From: Candidatus Omnitrophota bacterium
Lineage (GTDB): Bacteria; Omnitrophota; Gorgyraeia; Gygaellales; Profunditerraquicolaceae
Assembly: GCA_023229385.1 (NCBI GenBank)
Contig: JALNZI010000027.1
Coordinates: 1-14,298 of the forward strand
Length of the DNA: 14,298 bases
Direction: 5' to 3'
A program made the position numbers and the translations under genes. The notes under the pieces were generated by a model. That model was given only the letters and a program-made list of their open reading frames with translations. It made no database searches and was not told where the DNA came from. Below, piece after piece: positions 1 to 6,538 of this stretch; positions within the stretch are counted from its first letter, which is position 1, and every line of letters begins with the position of its first letter.

Positions 1-120
1 AGTCAGGTAGCTTGAACGGAAAATCTGGATAAAGAGTAACCGGCCGACACAGAGGAGGAGAGAAATAAAGAAAACTAGGAATACCGCCTTGCTTCTCCGG
101 CGATAGTTACTGATATACAC
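1..120 (-). CDS. ftsI: FtsI-type penicillin-binding protein (division transpeptidase), N-terminal fragment
   Basis: Only the first 40 codons lie in the window; the gene runs off the low-coordinate edge. The reading frame opens with GTG at 120 and has an in-frame TAA three codons upstream (plus-strand 127-129), so the start cannot lie further up. The translation has a short basic N-terminus (NYRRRSK, about residues 5-11), then one hydrophobic segment (about residues 12-31, rich in V, F, L and I), then an IQIFRSSYL stretch. That is the usual look of the cytoplasmic tail, transmembrane anchor and first periplasmic residues of class B PBPs (FtsI/PbpB), which cross-link septal peptidoglycan. The order mraZ-rsmH-ftsL-like-ftsI is the standard start of dcw clusters and is the main support. 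The gap to the preceding gene is 23 nt; the ribosome-binding site is weak (AAAGAA). The catalytic domain is not visible, so the family call rests on the N-terminus and position. Confidence 0.78.
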   Translation of the reverse strand, partial: MYISNYRRRSKAVFLVFFISLLLCVGRLLFIQIFRSSYLT

Positions 121-143
121 TATTCTTTAAGGGGTAATAAATA

Positions 144-512
144 TTAGGGGTTAATTGTTTTTGCTTGAGCTTCACGCTTTAATCCAAAGATGCCCGCCAA
201 CAGGCCAACCCTCGCCTGGTTTTGGCTTACCGGCTTAAGTCCGTCGCTATAAGCCACAACCTTAACAAAACGATAATTATCCGGCATCTGAAATTCATTA
301 CTGCTGCCGAGCCTACTGCCGATCTTGACCAAAGAAGAACCTTTCTTGATATTATAATTTAACGCGGTATTCTTATCAAACAACTCGTTATAAACAATTT
401 GTCTTTTTGAACCCAGGTAGGCCAGCCGGAAAATTTCACTCTGCTGGTAAACATAAAGCACGCAACAGGAAGTAATAAAAACGGTTACAGAAAGAAACTT
501 GGTCATTTTCAT
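144..512 (-). CDS. FtsL-like single-pass membrane protein of the dcw cluster
   Basis: This 122-residue protein has a two-lysine N-terminus, one hydrophobic segment (about residues 5-22, ending CCVLYVYQQ), then a polar stretch of about 45 residues that could form a short coil. The topology (short cytoplasmic tail, one membrane span, extracytoplasmic coil) and the place between rsmH and an ftsI-type gene match FtsL. FtsL is the divisome subunit that partners FtsB and activates FtsW/FtsI. FtsL diverges very fast, so the name is inferred mainly from synteny and topology. The C-terminal third (about residues 77-122) ends in a lysine/alanine-rich tail and is not something I recognise. The first ATG is preferred over the one two codons later because AAGGA, inside the end of rsmH, lies 10 nt upstream of it and 16 nt from the second. 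The gene follows rsmH by 5 nt, implying shared expression. Confidence 0.6.
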   Translation of the reverse strand: MKMTKFLSVTVFITSCCVLYVYQQSEIFRLAYLGSKRQIVYNELFDKNTALNYNIKKGSSLVKIGSRLGSSNEFQMPDNYRFVKVVAYSDGLKPVSQNQARVGLLAGIFGLKREAQAKTINP

Positions 513-517
513 AGATG

Positions 518-1420
518 TTAAATCCTTTCAGCAACCCGGAACTTACTGCTGCGGCTGGAGGGGTTAATAACCACTTCGCTGGCAACAGGAGTCATGGGTT
601 TAGCCGTAATAATATCGATCAATCCGTCGGCCTTAAGGGCCCGGAACGTATGCTTGATTACTCTATCTTCCAGAGAATGGAATGAAATAACACATATCTT
701 AGCCTTCTTTTTTAAAATTGCAACTGCTTTTCTAATGGAACTTTCCAGGATTTCTAATTCCCGGTTTACCGCGATACGCACCGCCTGAAAAGTACGCGTA
801 GCCGGATGGATGCGGTAATAACCCTTCCGGTATCTATAGGGGATAGCCCGCATCACTAAATCCGCAAGCTGGACAGTCGTAGAAATCGGCTGGACTTTTC
901 GTTCCTGGACTAATAAACGCGCAATACGGTTATGCCAGCGTTCCTGGCCGAAATTCCAAAGGATATCGGAGATCTCGCTCTCATTAAGGTTATTCACCAA
1001 ATCATATGCCGATATGTAGCTGCTTTGATCCATGCGCATATCCAACGGTCCTTCCTGTTGAAAACTAAACCCTCTTTCCATATCCTTAAGCTGATAAGTA
1101 GAAATCCCCAGGTCAAAAACTATTCCGTCTATGCCCGTTATGCCCTGCTTTTCCAAAACCTGGTCCAAATCCACAAAATTTGCGTGCACCAATTCAAAAT
1201 TACCGTTAAATTCGCTAAACCTTTGGCGGCAGACAGCCAATGAATTCTCGTCGCGGTCAAAGCCGATTAACTTGCCTCCGGGGATAATCCTCTTTAATAT
1301 TTCAAGGCTGTGCCCGCCGGTTCCGACTGTTGCATCCACAATTATCTGCCCGGGCTTTGGATCCAAATAATCTATAACTTCACGCAACATTACGGGTATA
1401 TGCAACTTCTCTTCTACCAC
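518..1420 (-). CDS. rsmH: 16S rRNA (cytosine(1402)-N(4))-methyltransferase RsmH (MraW)
   Basis: RsmH methylates N4 of C1402 in the 30S P site, using S-adenosylmethionine. The 300-residue length is normal for the family. Visible signatures are the SAM-binding motif DATVGTGGHS (residues 29-38), then DLGIS-YQL followed by RGFSFQQEGPLDMRMD (family consensus RGFSF-x-x-DGPLDMRMD). Near the C-terminus are VISFHSLEDRVIK and the ending NPSSRSSKFRVAE, which matches the usual NPRSRSAKLRVAE. The start is GTG, directly after the mraZ stop (TAAGTG, no gap), with GGA 7 nt upstream inside mraZ. Translation is therefore probably coupled to mraZ. Placement right after mraZ is the canonical dcw order. No key residue appears to be missing. 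Confidence 0.98.
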   Translation of the reverse strand: MVEEKLHIPVMLREVIDYLDPKPGQIIVDATVGTGGHSLEILKRIIPGGKLIGFDRDENSLAVCRQRFSEFNGNFELVHANFVDLDQVLEKQGITGIDGIVFDLGISTYQLKDMERGFSFQQEGPLDMRMDQSSYISAYDLVNNLNESEISDILWNFGQERWHNRIARLLVQERKVQPISTTVQLADLVMRAIPYRYRKGYYRIHPATRTFQAVRIAVNRELEILESSIRKAVAILKKKAKICVISFHSLEDRVIKHTFRALKADGLIDIITAKPMTPVASEVVINPSSRSSKFRVAERI

Positions 1421-1858
1421 TTAGACATCCATCAGTTTCTCCGCAATCTCTTCGAAAGATTGACGGGTATTTGAATAAAAATCACGCCAGGTATCTTTTG
1501 CCCAAATCTCTATACGGTTGGAGACACCGACGATAACCACATCCTTTTTGATATCGCCAAAATCTTTTAAGTATTGCGGAAGCAGGATCCTCCCCTGCTT
1601 ATCGGGGCTGACCTCAACTGCGCCGCTAAAAAGCAGCCGGTTAAAAGTACGCGACTGCTGTTTAGTAAAGGACATCGTCTTAAATTTATTTTCCTGTGAG
1701 CGCCATTCCTCCTCGGAGAACATAAAAAGGCACTTATCTAAACCCCGGGTAACAAAGAATTTTTCCACAAACTGATTCTTAGCGGTCTCACGAAATTTAG
1801 CAGGCAAAATCAGGCGGCCTTTACGGTCTATGGAATGCTCAAACTCACCGTAAAACAT
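1421..1858 (-). CDS. mraZ: Transcriptional regulator MraZ
   Basis: MraZ is a DNA-binding protein with two SpoVT/AbrB-like repeats that forms a ring-shaped oligomer and controls the dcw cluster through repeats in its own promoter. The 145-residue protein opens FYGEFEHSIDRKGRLILPAKFR (first repeat, about 2-45). A second copy contains VEVSPDKQGRILLPQYLKDF (about 80-100); the D-K/R-x-GR-I/L-LP core seen in both halves is the family hallmark. The ATG is preceded by AGAGG at a good distance (six A residues between). It is the first gene after a strong promoter and three phased GTGGA boxes at 1871-1895, so autoregulation is likely. Confidence 0.97.
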   Translation of the reverse strand: MFYGEFEHSIDRKGRLILPAKFRETAKNQFVEKFFVTRGLDKCLFMFSEEEWRSQENKFKTMSFTKQQSRTFNRLLFSGAVEVSPDKQGRILLPQYLKDFGDIKKDVVIVGVSNRIEIWAKDTWRDFYSNTRQSFEEIAEKLMDV

Positions 1859-1870
1859 TTTTTCCTCTCT

Positions 1871-1900
1871 TCCACTTTACTCCACTTCTATCCACTCAGT
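1871..1900 (-). promoter_or_regulatory. Putative MraZ operator: three GTGGA boxes at 10-bp spacing
   Basis: On the minus strand the pentamer GTGGA occurs three times, at 1895-1891, 1885-1881 and 1875-1871, with exactly 10 bp between repeats (one helical turn). The set begins about 12 nt after the -10 box and ends 12 nt before the mraZ ATG. MraZ proteins are known to bind several short direct repeats (TGGGN/GTGGG type with 5-nt spacers in E. coli, AAAGTG-type in Mycoplasma) upstream of mraZ. The last base here is A rather than G. The match is judged by eye. Confidence 0.8.
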
Positions 1901-1906
1901 ATCCAA

Positions 1907-1935
1907 AGTATAGTCAAAATACCCCCTTTTGTCAA
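1907..1935 (-). promoter_or_regulatory. Sigma-70-type promoter of the dcw cluster
   Basis: The -35 box TTGACA (1935-1930, a full consensus match) and the -10 box TATACT (1912-1907, five of six consensus bases) are separated by exactly 17 bp. Transcription would start near 1900, just before or within the first MraZ box, so a bound MraZ ring would block initiation or early elongation. The ribF-mraZ gap (1859-2011) shows no convincing hairpin terminator. Confidence 0.85.
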
Positions 1936-2011
1936 GAAAAAATTTACCTAACCTACAGCAAATACAATAAATTGTGGATATTTGACAGTCTAATCCCAGC
2001 CCTTGTGGTAT

Positions 2012-2923
2012 TTAAGAGGAATGTTTAAGAAGGTTACGGCAGGAAACTACATCTTTTTTGATTTGGATCGATAAGTCTTTCAAGGAAGCGAATTTTTTAT
2101 CCGGACGGATCAATTTTACGAATTGGATTTCCATAAACCGGCCATAGATCTCCTTATGAAAATCAAATATATGCACTTCAACCTGAATGGGGTTTTTCTT
2201 AAATCCAACAGTCGGCCTCCTGCCGATATAACAGACCCCGTCATATTCTTTGGACGCCAATGAAATCCGAACCGCGTAAATTCCCGGAGGAGGAATAACT
2301 TCATGATGCGGGTTGATATTGGCTGTGGGAAACCCTAATCCTCGGGCAATCCTGCTGCCCCTGATTACCGAGCCTAAAACACTTACCCTGCGACCAAGCA
2401 GCCTTTGAGCTTCTTTAATTCTCGCTTCTTTAATCAAATTTCTTATGGCAGTGCTACTGATCGGCCGACCAAGGGATTTAATTACTTTAAAAATTTTAAG
2501 CCTGAAATTATTTTCTTTGGCCCAGCGAGCAAGCAATTTATAATCACCCGCAGCGCCTTTTCCGAAATGAAAATTCTCGCCGATATAAACAAACCGGCAG
2601 CCAATTTTTTTAATCAGTATTTTAGCGATAAAATTACCGGCAGCCATCCTGGCGAATTGAGCGTTAAAATTAATCACTATACAAACGTCGATGCCTAACT
2701 CAGAAATCAACCTTAAACGGTGCTTCAGGGAATACAGACTTTTTTCTTTCTGCGGATGAGGAAAAAAGGTCAAAACAATACTTGTACCCTTTATCTGCCT
2801 GGCCTTGCTGACTGCGGATTCTAAAATACTGCGGTGACCGCGATGCAAACCATCAAAAACCCCCAAAGCTACAACGGGGTTTTTAAACCTGGGGATCTTA
2901 TTTGTTTTTGTAATTATAATCAT
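2012..2923 (-). CDS. ribF: Bifunctional riboflavin kinase / FAD synthetase RibF
   Basis: RibF phosphorylates riboflavin to FMN and adenylylates FMN to FAD in the cytoplasm. At 303 residues it has the usual full length. The N-terminal adenylyltransferase domain shows GVFDGLHRGH (residues 21-30, the HIGH-type nucleotide-binding motif), GENFHFGKGAAGD, and PISSTAIR, equivalent to the (I/V)SST-R signature. The C-terminal kinase domain starts near RLLGRRVSVLGSVIRG (about 175) and has GLGFPTANI, whose PTAN motif binds ATP and Mg. The ATG lies 6 nt after the nrnA stop, with only a weak AGAG close by, so it is probably expressed with nrnA. It is the last gene before the mraZ promoter and lies 7 kb from the other riboflavin genes. 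The rbfA-nrnA-ribF neighbourhood is common, but truB, often found between nrnA and ribF, is absent. Confidence 0.96.
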   Translation of the reverse strand: MIIITKTNKIPRFKNPVVALGVFDGLHRGHRSILESAVSKARQIKGTSIVLTFFPHPQKEKSLYSLKHRLRLISELGIDVCIVINFNAQFARMAAGNFIAKILIKKIGCRFVYIGENFHFGKGAAGDYKLLARWAKENNFRLKIFKVIKSLGRPISSTAIRNLIKEARIKEAQRLLGRRVSVLGSVIRGSRIARGLGFPTANINPHHEVIPPPGIYAVRISLASKEYDGVCYIGRRPTVGFKKNPIQVEVHIFDFHKEIYGRFMEIQFVKLIRPDKKFASLKDLSIQIKKDVVSCRNLLKHSS

Positions 2924-2929
2924 CTCTGT

Positions 2930-3901
2930 TTACTTTAAGACTCGTTGAATGCTGGCCAGGACTTGCTTAACAACCTGGTTAGTCTCTCCATGCGCAGTAC
3001 AGCCCGCTGCAGTTTTATGCCCGCCTCCGCCAAAAATAGCGGCGATCTTATTCACATCGACTTTTCCATGGCTCCTTAAATTAATGCGCACCTGATTTTT
3101 AACTCCCGGGCTTTCTTTAAATAAAAGCACAACTTCCACACCCTTAATTGAGCGGCCGAAACTCAACAGCTGGTCCCCTAAATCCATAGAGATAGCGCCG
3201 TTCTTCAACAGGTTACGTTTAAGCTTAAAATAAGCAATCCTGCCCCCTACGGAGAAACTTATCTGCGGCAACAATTTGATTAATAATTTAGTTTCATCCA
3301 TGGCGAGGTTTTCATAAACATAGCGGTAAATAAGCGGGACATTGATATTAAATTTTAAAAGCTCAGCAACAGCCTGGTGGGTAAAACTGCTGGTATTGGA
3401 ATAGCGGAAAGAACCGGTATCCGTCATCATCCCGGTATACAAACAGATAGCCTCAGGCCTGCTGATCGGAATGCGCATCTGCTTGTAAATCCGGTAGATC
3501 ATCTCCGAACATGAAGAGGCCTGCGGGTCAACCCAATGCGCATCCCCAAACCCCCGATTACTGATATGATGGTCGATATTTAAAACCGGCTTGTTATTTT
3601 TATTTATCCGATAGACACCGCCTGTACGTTTTAAATCAGCGCAATCCAAAACAACCAGACAATCAAATTTGATCGAGGAAGATTTATCGTCCAGCTTGCG
3701 TATTTTTTTTATACCCGGGAGAAAATCATGGCCATAGGGTATACCGTCTTCATTCAAAATTACACCCTGCTTACCCAGTTTTCTAATCAGGGAATAAAAT
3801 GAGAGTTCGGAACCTAAAGCATCCCCTTCTAAATTGGTATGTGCGGTAATTAAGAAATTATTATATTTTCTTATGCTTGCGCAGATTCTTTTTAGGCCCA
3901 C
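2930..3901 (-). CDS. nrnA: DHH/DHHA1 phosphoesterase, NrnA type (oligoribonuclease / pAp phosphatase)
   Basis: NrnA-type enzymes degrade very short RNAs and, in many species, dephosphorylate 3'-phosphoadenosine 5'-phosphate. The 323-residue protein has the DHH motifs in order: HTNLEGDALGS (21-31), VVLDCAD (84-90), NIDHH (108-112) and TGMMTDTGSFRYS (156-168). The DHHA1 substrate-binding domain near the C-terminus contains FGGGGHKTAAG. The first motif is usually (P)DGD; here it is LEGD, with glutamate in place of the first aspartate, a conservative change at a metal-ligand position. The start is GTG, 41 nt inside the 3' end of rbfA. A strong ribosome-binding site (AAGGGAGG at 3918-3911, 9 nt upstream) and the normal N-terminus for the family support it. 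The function is a family-level inference; NrnA, NrnB or a c-di-AMP-related DHH enzyme cannot be separated by eye. Confidence 0.88.
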   Translation of the reverse strand: MGLKRICASIRKYNNFLITAHTNLEGDALGSELSFYSLIRKLGKQGVILNEDGIPYGHDFLPGIKKIRKLDDKSSSIKFDCLVVLDCADLKRTGGVYRINKNNKPVLNIDHHISNRGFGDAHWVDPQASSCSEMIYRIYKQMRIPISRPEAICLYTGMMTDTGSFRYSNTSSFTHQAVAELLKFNINVPLIYRYVYENLAMDETKLLIKLLPQISFSVGGRIAYFKLKRNLLKNGAISMDLGDQLLSFGRSIKGVEVVLLFKESPGVKNQVRINLRSHGKVDVNKIAAIFGGGGHKTAAGCTAHGETNQVVKQVLASIQRVLK

Positions 3902-4319
3902 TTTTCCGTTCCTCCCTTGACGTATTTGTCCCGGACGGCTTCTTAGCGGCTGGCTCTTGATTAGAAGAATCCCGGGATTGATCCAGTTCTTTTATCTTAT
4001 TCAATACCTCTTCGATCCTTACGCTATACTCGGTGGAACGGTCCTCATGAAACATAAGTTCTGTGGCAAAACGCAGGTTAATCCTTTGAGCAACCAGGCC
4101 GCGGATAAAACCTAAAGCAGAATCCAAAGCTACCTTTGTCTTTCGATAGTCCTCTTCTTTCCCCAATACGCTATAAAATATTTTAGCGTTCCTTAAGTCC
4201 TTGCTTAATTCCACCCGGGTTACGGTAACAAAACCTACGCGCGGATCTTTAAGTTCATCATGGATAATCAGGCTGACTTCTTTCTTTATCGCTTCTTCAA
4301 CACGTTCTTGTCTAGACAT
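3861..4319 (-). CDS. rbfA: 30S ribosome-binding factor RbfA
   Basis: RbfA is a KH-fold protein that binds the immature 30S subunit and assists 16S 5'-end maturation. The first ~110 of 152 residues match the family: RVEEAIKKEVSLIIHDELKDPRVGFVTVTRVELSKDL, then NAKIFYSVLG and GFIRGLVAQRINLRFATELMFHEDRS, where LR-x-x-PEL-F is typical. The last ~35 residues (about 118-152) form a basic, low-complexity tail rich in K, R, S and N that is not part of the KH domain and may contact rRNA. The ATG has AGGT just upstream. The gene follows cca by 23 nt, and its 3' end carries the ribosome-binding site and GTG start of nrnA. Confidence 0.95.
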   Translation of the reverse strand: MSRQERVEEAIKKEVSLIIHDELKDPRVGFVTVTRVELSKDLRNAKIFYSVLGKEEDYRKTKVALDSALGFIRGLVAQRINLRFATELMFHEDRSTEYSVRIEEVLNKIKELDQSRDSSNQEPAAKKPSGTNTSREERKSGPKKNLRKHKKI

Positions 4320-4342
4320 TTACCTGCTCCCCTGTTGTATTA

Positions 4343-5611
4343 TTATTTTATTATCTTACCGATCAAGGCAAGCTCATCCTGGCGGTTCTTTACGCTGCCG
4401 TTAAGCCTGGCAGCAAGCACCTTATTTAATATCTTCTGGTATTTGGGCCCCGGCAAAACCCCCAAGCGGTACAAATCATCCCCCGAGATAGAAAGCCGGA
4501 CACAATTATAAATCTTTAAAAAATCCGTGATATGTTTTTTGAAAACACTGTCCCCGGAAACAGAACGCAGCAGGATAATTGCCTCATAGCTAAAGGGTTT
4601 AAGCAAATTAAAAACCTGCGCGGGCTTAATCTGTTTGTTTTTTAGACGCCCAATAAACCGCCGGTTGATCTGCCGGCAGCTAAGTATCTTTTTTTCTTCC
4701 TGTTTAGACAAACCCAGCCTGCGGATAATCTTTTTGCTCTGGACCAGGCTGAGCTGTCTTAAAAGCGCGGCGAAATAAACAAGCCATGCCTCAAAACTTC
4801 CATGAAAAGGAAAACTCCGCATAAACCAGGAAATTTCCTGGTTTATCGATTTGAACAAACCATATACCTGCCTACCGGGCTTTAGATTATTACTGATAAA
4901 AGACAACCCTCCTAAATCGTAGAGTTGCTTAAGCTGCGCTGACGGGTCTTTTTCCTTGAGCATTAACACCAGCTCATCGCGCATTCTATGCGGATGCACC
5001 TTGTTTAATAAACCTGAATTAACCGCCGCCCTTAAAAGGCTCAGCGTTTTAGGCTCAATCTTAAAGTTATAGCGCTGCTTAAAACGAATTGCCCTTAAGA
5101 TACGGGTAGGATCATCTTCAAAACTTAAATCATGCAGGATGCGGATTTTACCTGCTGTCAGATCCTCTTTACCGCAAAAAATATCAATCAGCTTCCGGCT
5201 TGCGTCTGTGGAAAGGCTTACCGCCAGGGCATTGATCGTAAAATCCCGGCGTAAAAGATCCTCTTTAAGCGTCCCGGGGCTGACGACCGGGAGACAGGCG
5301 CAAGAAGGATAAACTTCTTTGCGGGTAGTAGCAACATCTACCTTTAAACGGTGGTTGAGAATTAAAGTAGCAGTACCGAACCTTTCATGTTTTACCAAAG
5401 AGACATTTAATTTCTTAGCCAGGTTTTCGGCAAACTTGATACCATTGCCTTCAACGGTTATATCTAAATCCCAATCTTTGACTCCCAGGATAAGGTCGCG
5501 GGGAAAACCTCCTACCAGATATGCCGGCATTTTAGTTTCCCGGGAAACCTCTTCTGCCAAAACAATTAAATTTTTTATTTCCTGAGGTAAATTCTTTAAG
5601 TATTTTTTCAT
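4343..5611 (-). CDS. cca: Class II CCA tRNA nucleotidyltransferase / poly(A) polymerase family
   Basis: This family adds C, C and A to tRNA 3' ends; some members add only CC or only A, and some are poly(A) polymerases. The 422-residue protein shows YLVGGFPRDLILG (31-43) and the catalytic DWDLD pair (D48, D50). It also has the RRDFTINALA motif (121-130), DIFCGKEDL (143-151) and EDDPTRILRAIRF (165-177), the nucleotide-selecting region. The rest is the helical neck/body/tail, with no HD domain visible. CCA activity would fit the tRNA-Pro gene in this window, which does not encode CCA. The ribosome-binding site is weak. The coding sequence holds a perfect 26-bp palindrome (4821-4846), a 14-bp palindrome (5535-5548) and a 9-bp stem with a one-base bulge (5299-5323). 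CC- or A-adding specificity cannot be ruled out. Confidence 0.92.
   Translation of the reverse strand: MKKYLKNLPQEIKNLIVLAEEVSRETKMPAYLVGGFPRDLILGVKDWDLDITVEGNGIKFAENLAKKLNVSLVKHERFGTATLILNHRLKVDVATTRKEVYPSCACLPVVSPGTLKEDLLRRDFTINALAVSLSTDASRKLIDIFCGKEDLTAGKIRILHDLSFEDDPTRILRAIRFKQRYNFKIEPKTLSLLRAAVNSGLLNKVHPHRMRDELVLMLKEKDPSAQLKQLYDLGGLSFISNNLKPGRQVYGLFKSINQEISWFMRSFPFHGSFEAWLVYFAALLRQLSLVQSKKIIRRLGLSKQEEKKILSCRQINRRFIGRLKNKQIKPAQVFNLLKPFSYEAIILLRSVSGDSVFKKHITDFLKIYNCVRLSISGDDLYRLGVLPGPKYQKILNKVLAARLNGSVKNRQDELALIGKIIK
4821..4846. repeat. 26-bp perfect palindrome inside cca
   Basis: The half-site ATAAACCAGGAAA (4821-4833) is followed without spacer by its exact reverse complement (4834-4846); the flanking bases no longer pair. 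It lies within the helical body region of cca, and the encoded residues (INQEISWFM) look like normal protein. No known operator or recombination site was recognised. Confidence 0.95.
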
Positions 5612-5650
5612 CTTTTCTGCATTCTATATATTATATTCTACCTGCTGCCT

Positions 5651-6538
5651 TTATGGCCGGGGGTGAAACATCTTGTGAATTGTCTTAAGCCTCTCTTTAT
5701 CTATATGCGTATAAATTTGCGTAGTGGAAATATTGGAATGGCCAAGCATCTCCTGCACCGAACGCAGGTCCGCACCTCTCTCCAGTAAATGCGTGGCAAA
5801 TGAATGCCTTAGGGTATGCACCTTTATCGGCTTTTTAATTTTCGCTGCTTGGGCATACTGTTTGATCAACTTCCAGATTGATTGCCGGGATAATTTATTT
5901 CCCGAACGGTTCACAAAAAGAAACTCCGATGTTTTGTTTTTTAGAAAATAAGGGCGGCTAAACTCCAGGTATTTGTTGATGCTCTGGATTGCCTTCTTTC
6001 CTAATGGGATAACCCGTTCCTTATTGCCTTTTCCGATGCAGCGCAAAAAACCGATATCTAAATTCACATTATTGGCCTTCAAATTAGTGGATTCGGATAC
6101 ACGCATACCCGTAGCATAAAGAGTCTCCAGGATTGCCTTATCCCTGGCGCCCTGCTTAAGCCGTACATCAGGCTGGCTGATTAACAATTCCACCTCATTC
6201 AAAGAAAGCGTGTCCGGGACTTTTTTCCATAGCCTCGGAGAATCGATTAAAGTTGTGGGGTCGTCTCTTAAAACCCTTTCCCGGGCCAGGAAACGATGAA
6301 ACATGCGTATAGCTGCCAGGCGCCGCGAGATACTGGTAGGCGAAATCCCCTTATCTTTCTCAAAGAGCATAAACTCGATAATATCATTTTTAGAAATTTT
6401 GGAAAGAGCATTAATCCCGCGCTTGATCATAAAATCAAGATATATATTCAGGTCTTCCCGGTAAGCAAGAATAGTATTCTTTGCCAGTCCGCGTTCAACC
6501 GAAAGATAATCTAAAAATGAATCAATGAGTTCTTTCAA
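5651..6538 (-). CDS. xerD: Tyrosine site-specific recombinase, XerD/XerC type
   Basis: Xer recombinases resolve chromosome dimers at dif. The 295-residue length is standard. The N-terminal SAM-like DNA-binding domain (about 1-95) opens KELIDSFLDYLSVERGLAKNT, as in XerD. The catalytic domain shows all expected residues: R146 in ATGMRVSE, the lysine in the IGKGNKER beta-hairpin (about 170), H241 and R244 in HTLRHSFATH, H267 in LGHSNISTT, and the nucleophile Y276 in IYTHI. The start is TTG at 6538, overlapping the previous gene's TGA (TTGA); no better start gives the conserved N-terminus, and translation is probably coupled. Since the neighbours are housekeeping genes and no integron or phage gene is present, a chromosomal Xer role is more likely than an integrase. 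XerC versus XerD is not certain. Confidence 0.93.
   Translation of the reverse strand: MKELIDSFLDYLSVERGLAKNTILAYREDLNIYLDFMIKRGINALSKISKNDIIEFMLFEKDKGISPTSISRRLAAIRMFHRFLARERVLRDDPTTLIDSPRLWKKVPDTLSLNEVELLISQPDVRLKQGARDKAILETLYATGMRVSESTNLKANNVNLDIGFLRCIGKGNKERVIPLGKKAIQSINKYLEFSRPYFLKNKTSEFLFVNRSGNKLSRQSIWKLIKQYAQAAKIKKPIKVHTLRHSFATHLLERGADLRSVQEMLGHSNISTTQIYTHIDKERLKTIHKMFHPRP

Noticed and set aside
1936..2011. Terminator between ribF and the mraZ promoter
   Set aside because: Only a weak ACAAT/ATTGT symmetry was found, with no GC-rich stem and U-run.
5535..5548. 14-bp palindrome GTTTCCCGGGAAAC, and a similar 14-mer at 12562-12575
   Set aside because: About one such 14-mer is expected in a window this size, so neither is significant alone.
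5630..5635. TATAAT on the minus strand ahead of cca as a promoter
   Set aside because: No -35-like hexamer at 16-18 bp upstream; the spacer is AT-rich, so a chance match is likely.
5651..6538. xerD as a mobile-element integrase with the tRNA-Pro gene as attachment site
   Set aside because: The recombinase lies 3.5 kb from the tRNA inside coupled housekeeping genes. No duplicated tRNA 3' end, phage or transfer gene is present.
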